A stretch of DNA of 64,000 nucleotides from JBMOUD01 sp049319665 (GTDB lineage: Bacteria > Pseudomonadota > Gammaproteobacteria > Enterobacterales > Enterobacteriaceae), in contig NZ_JBMOUD010000004.1 in assembly GCF_049319665.1 (NCBI RefSeq), forward strand, positions 186,001-250,000, given 5' to 3'. The position numbers were made by a program, and so were the translations under genes. The notes beneath the pieces were generated by a model. The model made no database searches. It worked only from the letters and a program-made list of their open reading frames with translations, and had not been told where the DNA came from. Positions within the stretch are counted from its first letter, which is position 1; the number at the start of each line of letters is the position of its first letter. Below are positions 26,670 through 36,316 of the stretch, in pieces.

Positions 26670-27977
26670 ATGGAAAAACCTTATTCTCACCGTTGGTTAA
26701 CACTAGCCATAATAAGTATCAGCGGCGGAGTGAGTTTTGATCTGGCTTACCTGCGTTATATTTATCAAATTCCCATGGCGAAATTTATGGGATTTTCCAA
26801 TACCGAAATTGGATTAATCATGAGCACCTTCGGTATTACGGCGATTATTCTTTATGCGCCAAGCGGTATTATTGCCGATAAATTTTCACATAGAAAAATG
26901 ATGACCTTTGCGATGATTGCCACCGGATTATTGGGGCTAATCATGGCAACGTATCCACCGCTCTGGGTCATGCTGCTGATTCAAGTCGCCTTTGCGATTA
27001 CCACTATTTTGCTGCTGTGGTCAGTCTCGATTAAAGCGGGCTCGTTGCTCGGCAACCATGAAGAACAAGGCAAAATCATGGGCTGGATGGAAGGCCTGCG
27101 CGGCGTTGGCGTCATGGCGCTGGCGGTGTTCACCATGTGGGTATTTTCACTGTTTGCACCGGATAATCCCAACAGCCTGAAAGCAGTGATCCTTATCTAC
27201 AGCAGCGTCTATATTTTGTTGGGAATTCTGTGCTGGTTTCTGGTCAGCGATGGCTTCACGGCGGCCACGGACGCCGCAGAAATACCGCGTAAGTTCAGTC
27301 TTGGCGATATCCTCTCAGTGCTGAAAATCAGTACCACTTGGTATTGCAGCATGATTATTTTTGGCGTCTATACCATCTACGCCATCCTCAGCTATTCCAC
27401 CAACTATCTGACAGAAATGTATGGCATGACGCTGGTAGCCGCCAGCTATATGGGCGTGGTGATCAACAAGATTTTCCGTGCAATGTGCGGCCCCATCGGT
27501 GGACTGATTACCACCTATACTCGCCTCAAATCTCCCACTCGCGCCATTCAGCTGCTGGCGCTGGTGAGTATTGTCACGCTGGGCGCGCTGCTGATGACCG
27601 ATGAAAGTCCAACCTCGGTAGCACTGGGTATTGGGCTGATTTTGCTGCTGGCTTTTGTCTGTTATGCCTCGCGCGGCCTCTATTTTGCCTGTATCGGCGA
27701 AGCGCGCACGCCGCAATATATTATGGGCACCACCGTCGGTATCTGCTCGGTGATTGGTTTTCTGCCCGATGTTTTCGTCTATCCCATTATCGGCCACTGG
27801 CAAGACACGCTGCCCGCCGCCGAGGCTTATCACAACATGTGGCTAATGGGGCTCGGGGCCACCTGTCTGGTGGTGATATTTACTACGCTGCTGTTTAGAA
27901 ACATGAGAGCCAAAGAGGTAAGAGACGCTGGCGCTAACAACAACATCACTCAGCCAACCGCCGAACGTGCTCAATAA
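26670..27977 (+). CDS. yqcE: MFS transporter YqcE
   Basis: 435 residues, 12 membrane segments. Start at the ATG at 26670 (MEKPYSHRWLTLAIISISGG); the frame opens earlier only at a TTG. Features include SGIIADKFSHRKMMTF between helices 2 and 3 and a second half with YLTEMYGMTL. Related to E. coli YqcE and to sugar-phosphate/nucleoside type MFS carriers. Presumably a second importer of the ygc substrate or a derivative. In operon with ygcE (37 bp gap). Confidence 0.88.
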   Translation: MEKPYSHRWLTLAIISISGGVSFDLAYLRYIYQIPMAKFMGFSNTEIGLIMSTFGITAIILYAPSGIIADKFSHRKMMTFAMIATGLLGLIMATYPPLWVMLLIQVAFAITTILLLWSVSIKAGSLLGNHEEQGKIMGWMEGLRGVGVMALAVFTMWVFSLFAPDNPNSLKAVILIYSSVYILLGILCWFLVSDGFTAATDAAEIPRKFSLGDILSVLKISTTWYCSMIIFGVYTIYAILSYSTNYLTEMYGMTLVAASYMGVVINKIFRAMCGPIGGLITTYTRLKSPTRAIQLLALVSIVTLGALLMTDESPTSVALGIGLILLLAFVCYASRGLYFACIGEARTPQYIMGTTVGICSVIGFLPDVFVYPIIGHWQDTLPAAEAYHNMWLMGLGATCLVVIFTTLLFRNMRAKEVRDAGANNNITQPTAERAQ

Positions 27978-28014
27978 GCGTTAAAGAAAAAAAACAAGAT
28001 CAAGGAGTTATGCA

Positions 28015-29490
28015 ATGACTAGCGTGGGCTTAAAAAAATATCTGATGGGTGTCGACGTCGGTACCCAAAGTGCAAAAGTGGTAATTTTTGATTTGGATGG
28101 CAATGCCATCTGCGAAGGGAAACAGCAGTTACGCAAGATGAATATTCCCGCACCATTATTGGCCGAACATCCTGACGATGATTTGTGGGATTCGCTCAAG
28201 GTGGCGTTTCGTCGGGTGATGCAACGCTTTGGGGCACTGGGCGGCAAGACCAGTGAGATCCAGGCGATGGGCATCTGTATTGTGCGCTGCTGTCGCGTAT
28301 TACTGAAAGCCGACGGCGAGCTGGCTTATCCGGTCATTAACTGGATGGATAAGCGCCTGAATAAGCCTTATGAATATATCGAGGCATACCAAGGCGTGCG
28401 TTATGTCACCACCACATCAGGCTATATTACTCACCGTCTGACCGGTGAGTTTAAAGATACCTGTGCCAACTATATTGGCTGGTGGCCGATGGATAATGAC
28501 ACGCTAGATTGGAGTCGTGACCCGGCGGCATGGGAAAGCTGCAACCTCACCCGAGAGCAAGTGCTGGACGTGGTGAAACCAGGGGAGATCCTCGGCCATG
28601 TGACGGAGACTGTCGCCCAGCTGTTGGGTATCCCGGCCGGTATTCCGGTGGTGGCGACCGCCCATGATAAAGCCGTTGAGGCACTCGGCGCAGGCTCACT
28701 CGATGATGGAACAGCGCTAATTTCACTCGGTACCTATATTGGAGCCATGGTGCACGGCCGCGCCAATGTGAAAGATGCACAGAATTTCTGGCCGTTTCAG
28801 GCTTCAATTCCCGGCCGCTATTTATATGAGTGCATGGGCGTTCGCCGAGGGATGTGGACGATTAGCTGGTTCCGCGATCAGTTCGGTGCCGCCGCGCTGG
28901 CCGATGCGCACGACGCAGGCGTCAGCATTGAGGAGTTGCTCAATCGCGAAGCCGAACGCGTGCCTGCCGGTAGCGAAGGATTGATTACGGTTCATGACTG
29001 GGCACCGCCTGCAGAAGCGGAGTATCGCAAAGGGGCGATGATTGGTTTTGACGGTCGCCATACCCGTGCGCATATGTACCGCTCGATGCTCGAAGGCATC
29101 GCTTTCACCATGAAAAATCATATGGATAAAATGGCACAGGAGCTGAACGCGCCGTTTAAAAAGCTGATTATTTCCGGCGGCGGCGCGAACAGCGATGTGT
29201 TTATGCAGATCTTCGCCGATATGTTTGGCATTCCAACCTGTCGCAATCTGATGAAAGGCTCTGCCGCCGTCGGTTGTGCGATTAATGCCGGGATGGCGAT
29301 TGGCGTGTTCGATAATTATGAGCAGGCGGCACAGAAACTGGTGCGTATGGGCGATAGCTTTGAACCCAATATGCAACACCATCAATTCTATCAACAGCTC
29401 AACCAACAGGTTTATCAGCGCGTGAATCAGCATCTTGATCCCCTGCTGCAAGCGCTAAGTCCGTTGGTTGATATCGGTTCCGTTGGTTAA
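28015..29490 (+). CDS. ygcE: FGGY-family carbohydrate kinase YgcE
   Basis: 491 residues (E. coli YgcE 492). N-terminal FGGY domain with the phosphate-1 motif GVDVGTQSAKVVIFDLDGN. C-terminal domain with the adenosine loop IISGGGANSDVFMQIFADMF. Catalytic Asp expected within TAHDKAVEALGAG near residue 220. Phosphorylates an unidentified sugar or polyol; the product could be the signal read by YgcP. AAGGAG precedes the start. Confidence 0.92.
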   Translation: MTSVGLKKYLMGVDVGTQSAKVVIFDLDGNAICEGKQQLRKMNIPAPLLAEHPDDDLWDSLKVAFRRVMQRFGALGGKTSEIQAMGICIVRCCRVLLKADGELAYPVINWMDKRLNKPYEYIEAYQGVRYVTTTSGYITHRLTGEFKDTCANYIGWWPMDNDTLDWSRDPAAWESCNLTREQVLDVVKPGEILGHVTETVAQLLGIPAGIPVVATAHDKAVEALGAGSLDDGTALISLGTYIGAMVHGRANVKDAQNFWPFQASIPGRYLYECMGVRRGMWTISWFRDQFGAAALADAHDAGVSIEELLNREAERVPAGSEGLITVHDWAPPAEAEYRKGAMIGFDGRHTRAHMYRSMLEGIAFTMKNHMDKMAQELNAPFKKLIISGGGANSDVFMQIFADMFGIPTCRNLMKGSAAVGCAINAGMAIGVFDNYEQAAQKLVRMGDSFEPNMQHHQFYQQLNQQVYQRVNQHLDPLLQALSPLVDIGSVG

Positions 29491-29500
29491 TGAATAAATT

Positions 29501-29517
29501 GGGGGCCTGGCGCCCCC
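29501..29517. terminator. Hairpin between convergent ygcE and ygcP
   Basis: GGGGGC-CTGGC-GCCCCC, a 6-bp GC-rich stem 11 bp after the ygcE stop. The flanks are AT-rich but have no long T tract, so bidirectional termination is probable rather than certain. Confidence 0.5.
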
Positions 29518-29534
29518 TATTAAAAAGCCGGTGC

Positions 29535-30101
29535 TTATCGCTGGAATTTCCAGACATCGTGATTGGTGGTGGAGACGGCGATGGCACCGGCATTCAGCGC
29601 GCTACGGGCGTCGTCATCATCACACACTAAGCCGCCGGCAATAATCGGCAGGTCGATTTTATCCGCCACCCATCCTAATACTTTCGGCATACAGCCGGGC
29701 AAGATTTCGATGCAGTCCGGCATGGATTGCGCGACTTGCTTATCGATATTGTGAAACGAGATGGAGTCGAGAAGAAACAGGCGATGAATGGCGTAAAAAC
29801 CTTGCTGGCGCGCCGCTTTAACCATCGCGGTTTTGGTACTGATAATGCCATCGGCAGCGGTAACAATTTTCAGGAAGTTAATCACAATCTCTTTGTTAGA
29901 ACTCCCCTCCAGCAAATCAACATGCACAAAAGCAATTTTACCGGCTTCTTTAATTTGCTGCACGATGCGCCCAATATTACAGATGTTACCGTATAATACT
30001 GAGATAATTCGGCAATCGGATTTTACTGCCGCTTGCAGGCTTTCGTTATCTTTTACCGCCGCGATCACCGGATGCGACGCGAGTAATTCAACAATAGACA
30101 C
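29535..30101 (-). CDS. ygcP: GlpP-family transcription antiterminator YgcP
   Basis: 188 residues, TIM-barrel-like. ILYGNICNI-type region (SVLYGNICNIGRIV), FVHVDLLEGSSNKEIVINFL, STKTAMVKAARQQG, IEILPGCMPKVLGWV and IIAGGLVCDDDDARSALNAGA are all hallmarks of the GlpP/YgcP family. B. subtilis GlpP binds glycerol-3-phosphate and the glpD leader RNA to prevent termination. Here two leader terminators sharing a 24-nt sequence lie at 26311-26638, the natural targets. Transcribed toward ygcE, from its own promoter in 30102-30306. Confidence 0.9.
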   Translation of the reverse strand: MSIVELLASHPVIAAVKDNESLQAAVKSDCRIISVLYGNICNIGRIVQQIKEAGKIAFVHVDLLEGSSNKEIVINFLKIVTAADGIISTKTAMVKAARQQGFYAIHRLFLLDSISFHNIDKQVAQSMPDCIEILPGCMPKVLGWVADKIDLPIIAGGLVCDDDDARSALNAGAIAVSTTNHDVWKFQR

Positions 30102-30306
30102 GGTTTTCCCCTGATTAAAACACTCAATACCACAGCGCCATAGGCGCTACTCGAGTTATCAGAGCTAACATAACCCGCCAAGGCAGTTTGCCCAACTGAC
30201 AGGATATGGAGATATCACCACTCTATATTCAGATTGTGATCGGGCTTGCAACTCTCAGGTTTAATCAGGGTTTATTAAGACCAGCGTCAATGCGCCGCCA
30301 TGTTAG

Positions 30307-31269
30307 TCATAAACCCGATTCTGCTTTGCCGGCAGAGCGTTTACGCATTGCCGTTTGATGTTCTTCCATCTTCCCCGGGCAGAGATTTTTTAATCGTTCG
30401 ATCAGCCAGCGACCGGCTGGCCCCGGCGGTGCGGAAGTGGGATAAACACCGAACATCGGCAACGCTAATCCACCCGGCGGTACGTCTTCAATTGATAACT
30501 CCACCAGCCGCCCTTCGCTGATATCCCGTGTGACGACATGCGATGGCATACTGCCCCAGCCTAATCCATCGAGCAAAAATGCGTGCTTGGCAAATAAATC
30601 ACCCAACCGCCAGGTCGAAGGCGACATGACGCCAAACTCGTGGCCGTCAGAGAGTTCGGATCTATCAGTGAGTACCAACTGAACATGCTTGCTCAATTCT
30701 GATTTTGGCACCATGCCTTTGAACTGCGCCAGCGGGTGATCTGGGGCGGCAACCATGACCAATGATACCCCGGTCAAACGCTCGCCGGTCAGCGAGGAAG
30801 GCATCACCGGCAGTGAGCCGAGAATACCGATCCCCGCACTGCCGTTGAGAATCGGTTTATAGCCCCCACCAAGCGCTTCAACAAACAGCCGCAACGGGGT
30901 ACCAGGAAATTGCTCTCGAAATGCCTTCGCCGCCGAGGTAATCGCCTCCAGCGGGAAGAAAACATCGACGACCACAGAAAGTTCGGACTCCAGTCCCGAT
31001 GACATACCACGCGCGCGCGCCTTCATAAAATCAACGCCGGAGACAATACCGCGAGCATCGGCCAGCAGCACCGCCCCTTCCGCCGTCAGTTTCGGGTAGC
31101 GTCCCGAGCGGTCAAAAAGCTGTATGCCAATTTGTGCTTCCAGCCCGCGAATCAAGTCACTGATCACCGACTGTGCCCGGTACATCTTACGCGCGGCAGC
31201 AGAGAAACTGCCTTCATCAACCGCGGTGATAAAAGTGCGCAATTGATCCAGGGAAATACCGTCTAGCAT
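30307..31269 (-). CDS. LysR-family transcriptional regulator
   Basis: 320 residues from the ATG at 31269, five bases after AAGGAG; a GTG one codon upstream is too close. The N-terminal winged HTH is typical (ISLDQLRTFITAVDEGSFSAAARKM, split here as ISLDQLRTFITAV and DEGSFSAAARKM), then a LysR substrate domain. Divergent from the azoR operon with about 313 bp between the starts, so it is the obvious regulator of that operon. The inducer may be a quinone or other electrophile, given the enzymes controlled; inferred from context. Confidence 0.88.
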   Translation of the reverse strand: MLDGISLDQLRTFITAVDEGSFSAAARKMYRAQSVISDLIRGLEAQIGIQLFDRSGRYPKLTAEGAVLLADARGIVSGVDFMKARARGMSSGLESELSVVVDVFFPLEAITSAAKAFREQFPGTPLRLFVEALGGGYKPILNGSAGIGILGSLPVMPSSLTGERLTGVSLVMVAAPDHPLAQFKGMVPKSELSKHVQLVLTDRSELSDGHEFGVMSPSTWRLGDLFAKHAFLLDGLGWGSMPSHVVTRDISEGRLVELSIEDVPPGGLALPMFGVYPTSAPPGPAGRWLIERLKNLCPGKMEEHQTAMRKRSAGKAESGL

Positions 31270-31582
31270 CACCGCTCCTTTTCGCGCCTGATTAGCGCCT
31301 GACCGAGGAAGAGAGTCGCAATATAACCATTGCGCTGTGCGTTGTCATCGCCAACTTTCACCTCCTATATCCCAAAGCTTGCCCTTTTTCACTCAGAATA
31401 ACCCATCGCCATTACCGATGGATTACATCGAAATATAACGGCTATTCGGGTAGCAGCAGCAGTGGCATAGTGACGTTCATGTTCAGCACATTTAAAGATG
31501 GATCACGTTCATGTCCAGTGTATTCAAAAGACTTATCGCGTGCTTATTCCCTAAACAAAGATCCACCCCGGAGGCTATACCT

Positions 31583-32194
31583 ATGTCGACTATTCTTCAT
31601 ATCGATTCAAGTGTTCTCGGCGGTTATTCAGTCAGCCGTCAATTGTCAGCAGAGATCGTCGCACGTCAGGAAGTCCTGCATCCTGGCGCAACAATTATCT
31701 ATCGTGATTTGGTACAAGCACCCGCTCAACATCTTTCAGACAAACATCTTGCCGTCTTCCAGGGCGCAGAAGTGACTGATGCAGCACTCGGTGCCGACCT
31801 GGCTGCCGGTGGCGCGTTTATCGAAGACCTGTTTGCCGCTGACGTGATTGTTATCGGTGCGCCAATGTACAACTTCTCTATCCCTTCACAGTTGAAAGCG
31901 TGGGTTGACCGCGTTTGTGTCGCAGGCCGCACCTTCCAGTACGGCGCAAATGGCCCAGAAGGCCTGCTGCCAAAAGGCAAAAAAGTGTTTATTGCTTCTT
32001 CACGCGGTGGTTTCTACACCGGTGATAGCCCGGCTGCTTTCCTGGAACATCATGAAACCTACCTGAAAGCGGTATTGGGCTTTATCGGTCTGACCGATGT
32101 GACTGTTATTCGCGCCGAAGGTTTAAGCCGTGGTGATGAAGCCAAAAATGCGGCCATTACCGGTGCACAAGAACAGATTGCCGCGCTGTCTTAA
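31583..32194 (+). CDS. azoR: FMN-dependent NADH-azoreductase family protein
   Basis: 203 residues from the ATG at 31583 (MSTILHIDSSVLGGYSVSRQ), preceded by GGAGG; an in-frame upstream ATG at 31511 has no support. Flavodoxin-like fold with the FMN phosphate loop SSVLGGYSVS, APMYNFSIPSQLKAW and SSRGGFYTGDS, as in AzoR (201 residues). Two-electron reduction of quinones and azo compounds in the cytoplasm. First gene of a four-gene operon. It is probably a paralogue of the housekeeping AzoR. Confidence 0.88.
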   Translation: MSTILHIDSSVLGGYSVSRQLSAEIVARQEVLHPGATIIYRDLVQAPAQHLSDKHLAVFQGAEVTDAALGADLAAGGAFIEDLFAADVIVIGAPMYNFSIPSQLKAWVDRVCVAGRTFQYGANGPEGLLPKGKKVFIASSRGGFYTGDSPAAFLEHHETYLKAVLGFIGLTDVTVIRAEGLSRGDEAKNAAITGAQEQIAALS

Positions 32195-32243
32195 TCATCA
32201 AAACAGCTGCCAATTCGTCCTCAATTTAACGAGAAATATTTAA

Positions 32244-32645
32244 ATGAGCAGATACGCTACTAATTTCGCGACACTTGGTCGCATCGTGATTGCCGCCATT
32301 TTTATCATGAGCGGCTTGGGCAAAATCGCGGCACCAGAAGCCACGCAGGGCTTTATCGCCTCCGTCGGGCTGCCGTTCCCGGTGCTGGGCTATATTATTG
32401 CGCTGTGTGCTGAAATTGGTGGCGGTGTGTTGCTGCTGGTGGGCTATCGTACGCGTCTGATTGCCGCTTTACTGGCAATTTTCACCGTCGCAACGGCAGT
32501 TTTCTTCCACCATAATTTCGCCGATCAAAACACTATGCTGCACTTCTTGAAGAATTTGATGATTGCCAGTGGCTTGTTGCAAATCTCTGCACTGGGTGCC
32601 ACGTCATTGAGCTTCGATTCGCGCCGCCTGGCTCGTCAATTGTAA
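32244..32645 (+). CDS. DoxX-family membrane protein
   Basis: 133 residues with four membrane segments: LGRIVIAAIFIMSGLGKI, LGYIIALCAEIGGGVLLLVG, IAALLAIFTVATAVFFH and the MLHFLKNLMIASGLLQ segment. Typical DoxX/YphA protein, similar in layout to YqjF at 57932 in this window. DoxX members associate with redox and thiol stress enzymes; 49 bp after azoR and part of the same operon. Confidence 0.85.
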   Translation: MSRYATNFATLGRIVIAAIFIMSGLGKIAAPEATQGFIASVGLPFPVLGYIIALCAEIGGGVLLLVGYRTRLIAALLAIFTVATAVFFHHNFADQNTMLHFLKNLMIASGLLQISALGATSLSFDSRRLARQL

Positions 32646-32722
32646 GTAACAATCGTGAGTTAACGGCCTTGGTGTCAGCAGATACCAAGGCCAATCCCGC
32701 TAATAACAGGTCAGTATTTATC

Positions 32723-33769
32723 ATGGAAATCGGCATTGATAGTTTCGCAGCAATCTTACCCGAGCCCGCAACCGGCAACGTCATTTCATCCACTGAACGG
32801 ATTGCGAATCTGCTTGAAGAGGTCGAATTAGCCGATAAAGTCGGGCTGGATGTGTTTGGTATCGGTGAACATCACCGCGCCGAGTTCCTCGATTCTGCCC
32901 CCGCTATTCTTCTGGCCGCCGCCGCCGCTCGTACCAAGAATATTCGCCTGACCAGCGCCGTCACCGTGCTGAGTGCCGCCGATCCGGTGCGGGTTTTTCA
33001 AGAATTTGCCACCTTGGATTTGATTGCTAAGGGCCGGGCTGAAATTGTGGTTGGACGCGGCTCTTTTGGCGAGGCTTATCCACTGTTCGGCTTTCAGTTC
33101 GACGATTATGATGCGCTGTTCACAGAGAAACTCGACCTGCTATTAACGTTGCGTGAATCAACCCATGTTCACTGGTCTGGTCGACACCGCCCTGCGCTAA
33201 GTGGTCAGGGTGTGTATCCACGCCCGCATCAGGGAGAGTTGCCAGTATGGCTCGGTGTCGGCGGTTCGCCACAGTCATTTGCTCGCGCGGGTTCACTCGG
33301 TCTGCCGCTAATGGTCGCGATTATTGGCGGCGAGTTCCGTCGTTTCCGCCCGCTGGTCGATCTCTATCGCGAGGCTGGACGTCAGGCGGGCTATTCACCG
33401 GACAAGCTTAAAGTCGGTGTGCACGCACTCGGTTTTGTTGGCCAAACCACCACAGAGGCCAAAGAGGCTTTCTTCCCCGGCTGGCAATATATGTTCACTG
33501 AGATTGGTCGCGAACGCGGCTGGTCACCGGCGACTCGTGCCCAGTTCGAAGCAATGTGCGGCCCACATGGTGCCTTTTTGATTGGCGACCCACAAACCGT
33601 CGCGGCCAAAATGATCGCCGCCAGCGAGGTGCTCGGTGGCGTCTCACGCATTACATTACAGATGAGTTCAAGTTCAATGTCCCACTCGGCGATGAGGCAG
33701 TCTATCCAACTGCTCGGCAACGATGTTGCACCTATTATTCGCCGATCAACGCACTCCTGGAGCTTATAA
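32723..33769 (+). CDS. LLM-class flavin-dependent oxidoreductase
   Basis: 348 residues from the ATG at 32723 (MEIGIDSFAAILPEP). The bacterial luciferase-like barrel shows DVFGIGEHHRAEFLDSAPA, VTVLSAADPVRVFQEFATLD, GRAEIVVGRGSFGEAYPLFG and PVWLGVGGSPQSFARAG. Uses reduced flavin to oxygenate or reduce an unknown substrate. Stop and next start share one base (TAATG), so it is tightly coupled to the aldo/keto reductase. Confidence 0.88.
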   Translation: MEIGIDSFAAILPEPATGNVISSTERIANLLEEVELADKVGLDVFGIGEHHRAEFLDSAPAILLAAAAARTKNIRLTSAVTVLSAADPVRVFQEFATLDLIAKGRAEIVVGRGSFGEAYPLFGFQFDDYDALFTEKLDLLLTLRESTHVHWSGRHRPALSGQGVYPRPHQGELPVWLGVGGSPQSFARAGSLGLPLMVAIIGGEFRRFRPLVDLYREAGRQAGYSPDKLKVGVHALGFVGQTTTEAKEAFFPGWQYMFTEIGRERGWSPATRAQFEAMCGPHGAFLIGDPQTVAAKMIAASEVLGGVSRITLQMSSSSMSHSAMRQSIQLLGNDVAPIIRRSTHSWSL

Positions 33770-34596
33770 TGCAAACTGTCGATGTGCATGGAGCTCGCAT
33801 TCCAGCGCTAGGATTCGGCACTTACGGCATGGGACGTGCCGATATGTTGCGTATGTTGCCCGCAGCATTAAAAGCCGGGTTTCGTCATATCGACACGGCG
33901 CAAATTTATCGTAATGAAGGTGAAGTTGGCGAATGTGTGGCCGCCAGCGGCATCGCCCGCAGTGAGATATTTATTACCACTAAAGTGTGGGGCGATAACT
34001 ATCCGGCTCGCGCTTTCGCCGCCAGCGTTGATGAAAGCCTGAAGAAATTACGTACGGACTATATCGATCTGTTACTGCTGCACTGGCCGAATAATCATGT
34101 ACCACTGGCTGAGCAAATTGGGGCACTAAATGATGTGGTGCGCACAGGAAAGGTTAGACATATCGGGGTCAGTAATTTTAACCGTGCGCTGATGGCACAA
34201 GCCGTTGCGCTCTCTGATTTACCGCTGGTTACCAACCAAGTTGAGTGCCACCCTTATCTTGATCAATCTTTATTGATAGAAGCCGCACAACGTACCGGTA
34301 TTGCCGTAACTGCCTATTGTGGCATGGCAATTGGCCGGGTATTAAGTGAACCGTTGCTTGCCAAACTCGCAGCCAGGCACAGCCGCAGTATCGCGCAAAT
34401 TGTCCTGAGGTGGCTGATTCAACAGCAAGGAATCATCGCTTTATCGCGTACCACCAAAGAGAGTAGATTGGCAGAAAATTTGGCGGTGTTTGATTTCGAA
34501 CTGAGCGCAGAAGAGATGAAGGTCATTCACGAGCTGGCGCGTCCAAGAAGCCGTATTGTCAATCCCCCGGGGCTGGCACCCAATTGGGACTCATGA
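33769..34596 (+). CDS. Aldo/keto reductase (DkgB-like)
   Basis: 275 residues. Catalytic tetrad pieces are visible: FRHIDTAQIYRNE (Asp, Tyr), TKVWGDNY (Lys), LLLHWPNNH (His). The NADPH site follows as GVSNFN and ALSRTTKESRLAENL. Resembles 2,5-diketogluconate/methylglyoxal reductases DkgB. GGAG precedes the ATG overlapping the upstream stop. Last gene of the azoR operon; likely detoxifies reactive carbonyls. Confidence 0.88.
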   Translation: MQTVDVHGARIPALGFGTYGMGRADMLRMLPAALKAGFRHIDTAQIYRNEGEVGECVAASGIARSEIFITTKVWGDNYPARAFAASVDESLKKLRTDYIDLLLLHWPNNHVPLAEQIGALNDVVRTGKVRHIGVSNFNRALMAQAVALSDLPLVTNQVECHPYLDQSLLIEAAQRTGIAVTAYCGMAIGRVLSEPLLAKLAARHSRSIAQIVLRWLIQQQGIIALSRTTKESRLAENLAVFDFELSAEEMKVIHELARPRSRIVNPPGLAPNWDS

Positions 34597-34634
34597 GCCG
34601 CAGAGCAAATAGCGGGGCGACACATCTTTTTTGA

Positions 34635-34666
34635 GGCCTCCGGTAGATTTTTATCAACCGGAGGCC
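34635..34666. terminator. Hairpin between convergent operon end and DUF1176 gene
   Basis: GGCCTCCGGT (34635-34644) pairs perfectly with ACCGGAGGCC (34657-34666) across a 12-base loop. No T tract follows on either strand, but its place between two convergent stops suggests a termination or 3'-end-protecting role. Confidence 0.5.
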
Positions 34667-34689
34667 ATAAATGGCAAATGGTGATGTGC

Positions 34690-35757
34690 TTATTGCGCGG
34701 GTTTTATGACATCCGCGACAAATGTCGGTAAGTCCCAGGTGCCGCCAAGACGGATATAACGGCACATACCGGTGCTAGACTCGCTGCTTTTACGGAAGTG
34801 CTGTCCATCCCATACCCAGCTTGCCGTTGCCCAACAGTCACCTAATCCCCGACCTTTTTGCCCCATTGAAATCGTACCGTCGCTGTAATCAGTACCAGAG
34901 TCCGTCACTAGCAGCGGATTTTCTTGCAACGCATTATCAATGACCCAGTAACCGTAACCTTCGTTGTAGGCCGCCCGCCAACAGAGCGTTGAGAGCAAAG
35001 CATGTTTGTCATCCAAAGGCGTTATGGTAATGCCTTCATCGCTTCTCTCATCATGATCTTCAGAGGGTTGAAGGCGATCGCACACATTATCTTGATTGAG
35101 CGTGGCGCGAAGTTTAGGTTCAAGAGCGGCCAGTTCTGGCGCAGTCAAAGGACGAATCTGTTCCTTATCGACCTTCACAGCCTGAATAACGGGTGCAGGG
35201 ATAGCAGCCAATACACTACTTTCTGCTTTATCACCCTTTTTACTCAGCGCACCGTGGGTCCCAATACGCCCTTGCACATCGTCCATCTTCAGCATCGCGG
35301 CATAAGCACCATCACCAGAGAGCACAAAGGATCGTGTCCCCCCTTTGAATTCGACTCTGCCACTACCTTTAATCGCGTCGATCAGCGCCTGCGTTTGTGA
35401 GCCGGATAAGCGCCAGTCACCCTCACTTGTCATACTGAGGTTGCCTGCCGATTGATTATTGATCCATAAGCTTAAAGGAGGCGAAGAGCTGTCGTCATCG
35501 TCGTCATCTTCAATATCCGCCAGCACCACATCTGCGCTAATTGCCGTACCCGGCCCAGCCTCACGAGTGAGCAGCACCGAGCCATCAGATCCACCGGTTT
35601 CATTCTCTTGCCCGTAGCCTGCAGCACGACAAGTCAGTGTATTATCGCAAACCACTTCCCAGTCTTTGTGTGTAAAAGATACACCGCTCTTTTCTGCTAT
35701 CACTGGCGCACTAAGCGTACTTAACAGCATGAGAGCAACTTTATATTTGTTTTGCAT
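34690..35757 (-). CDS. DUF1176 periplasmic protein
   Basis: 355 residues with a cleavable signal peptide (MQNKYKVALMLLSTLSAPVIA). The mature protein begins FTHKDWEVVCDNTLTCRAAGY, the Cys-containing hallmark of DUF1176, and has an Asp run (EDDDDDDSS) near residue 90. Later parts include CWRAAYNEGYGYWVIDN and GLGDCWATASWVWDGQHF. Family function unknown; exported, single gene, convergent to the azoR operon. Confidence 0.8.
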   Translation of the reverse strand: MQNKYKVALMLLSTLSAPVIAEKSGVSFTHKDWEVVCDNTLTCRAAGYGQENETGGSDGSVLLTREAGPGTAISADVVLADIEDDDDDDSSSPPLSLWINNQSAGNLSMTSEGDWRLSGSQTQALIDAIKGSGRVEFKGGTRSFVLSGDGAYAAMLKMDDVQGRIGTHGALSKKGDKAESSVLAAIPAPVIQAVKVDKEQIRPLTAPELAALEPKLRATLNQDNVCDRLQPSEDHDERSDEGITITPLDDKHALLSTLCWRAAYNEGYGYWVIDNALQENPLLVTDSGTDYSDGTISMGQKGRGLGDCWATASWVWDGQHFRKSSESSTGMCRYIRLGGTWDLPTFVADVIKPAQ

Positions 35758-35978
35758 GCCATCCTTCCTTAATGGTTAAGGTAGAGAGTGTGAATAATGT
35801 GTCTCATTCTGCAAAGTCTTTTTTGAGGGGGAAACCGTTTTACTAAGAATAGAGGATATATGTGGTAGGCAGTGAAAGGCTAACGAACGATTTTACGTGC
35901 TTTTAGAACTGTATCTGCCGAATTTCAGGCAAAAAAAAAGCCATCCGAAGATGACTTAATTTTTTGCATACTAACTAA

Positions 35979-36063
35979 TGGTGCCGAAGGCCGGACTCGA
36001 ACCGGCACACCTTTCGGCGGTTGATTTTGAATCAACTGCGTCTACCGATTTCGCCACTTCGGC
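35979..36063 (-). tRNA. leuX: tRNA-Leu, anticodon CAA
   Basis: 85-nt cloverleaf on the minus strand. Acceptor GCCGAAG pairs with CTTCGGC, then A and an encoded CCA. Anticodon arm GTTGA-TTCAAAA-TCAAC gives anticodon CAA (reads UUG). A long variable arm and the T-loop GGTTCGAGTCC are present. leuX is a frequent integration site for islands in enterobacteria, but no integrase is seen next to it here. Confidence 0.97.
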
Positions 36064-36316
36064 ACAACAGGTAGTATGCGGAAAACTCGTGCATTATACA
36101 TTCCCAGCAGGGTCACGCAATACTTATCCTACCAAGATTGATTCAAGTGCCGAAAAAAACGGCAAATCAGTGCTAAGTGATGTTTTTTCAACCTTAACTG
36201 ACTGAATTATCGCCATAAAATACTCGCATCATTTCCTTACTTGCCTACTTTTTGTAAAATTTCTCGTGAAGGCGCGATTTCCTCATGATGTTCTAGGCAC
36301 ATGGCATTAGTATATC

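Noticed and set aside
28822..29451. 209-residue minus-strand frame
   Set aside because: Antisense of the well-supported kinase ygcE.
35978..36205. Frame beginning MVPKAGLEPAHL
   Set aside because: Common false gene: it is the antisense of the tRNA-Leu gene.
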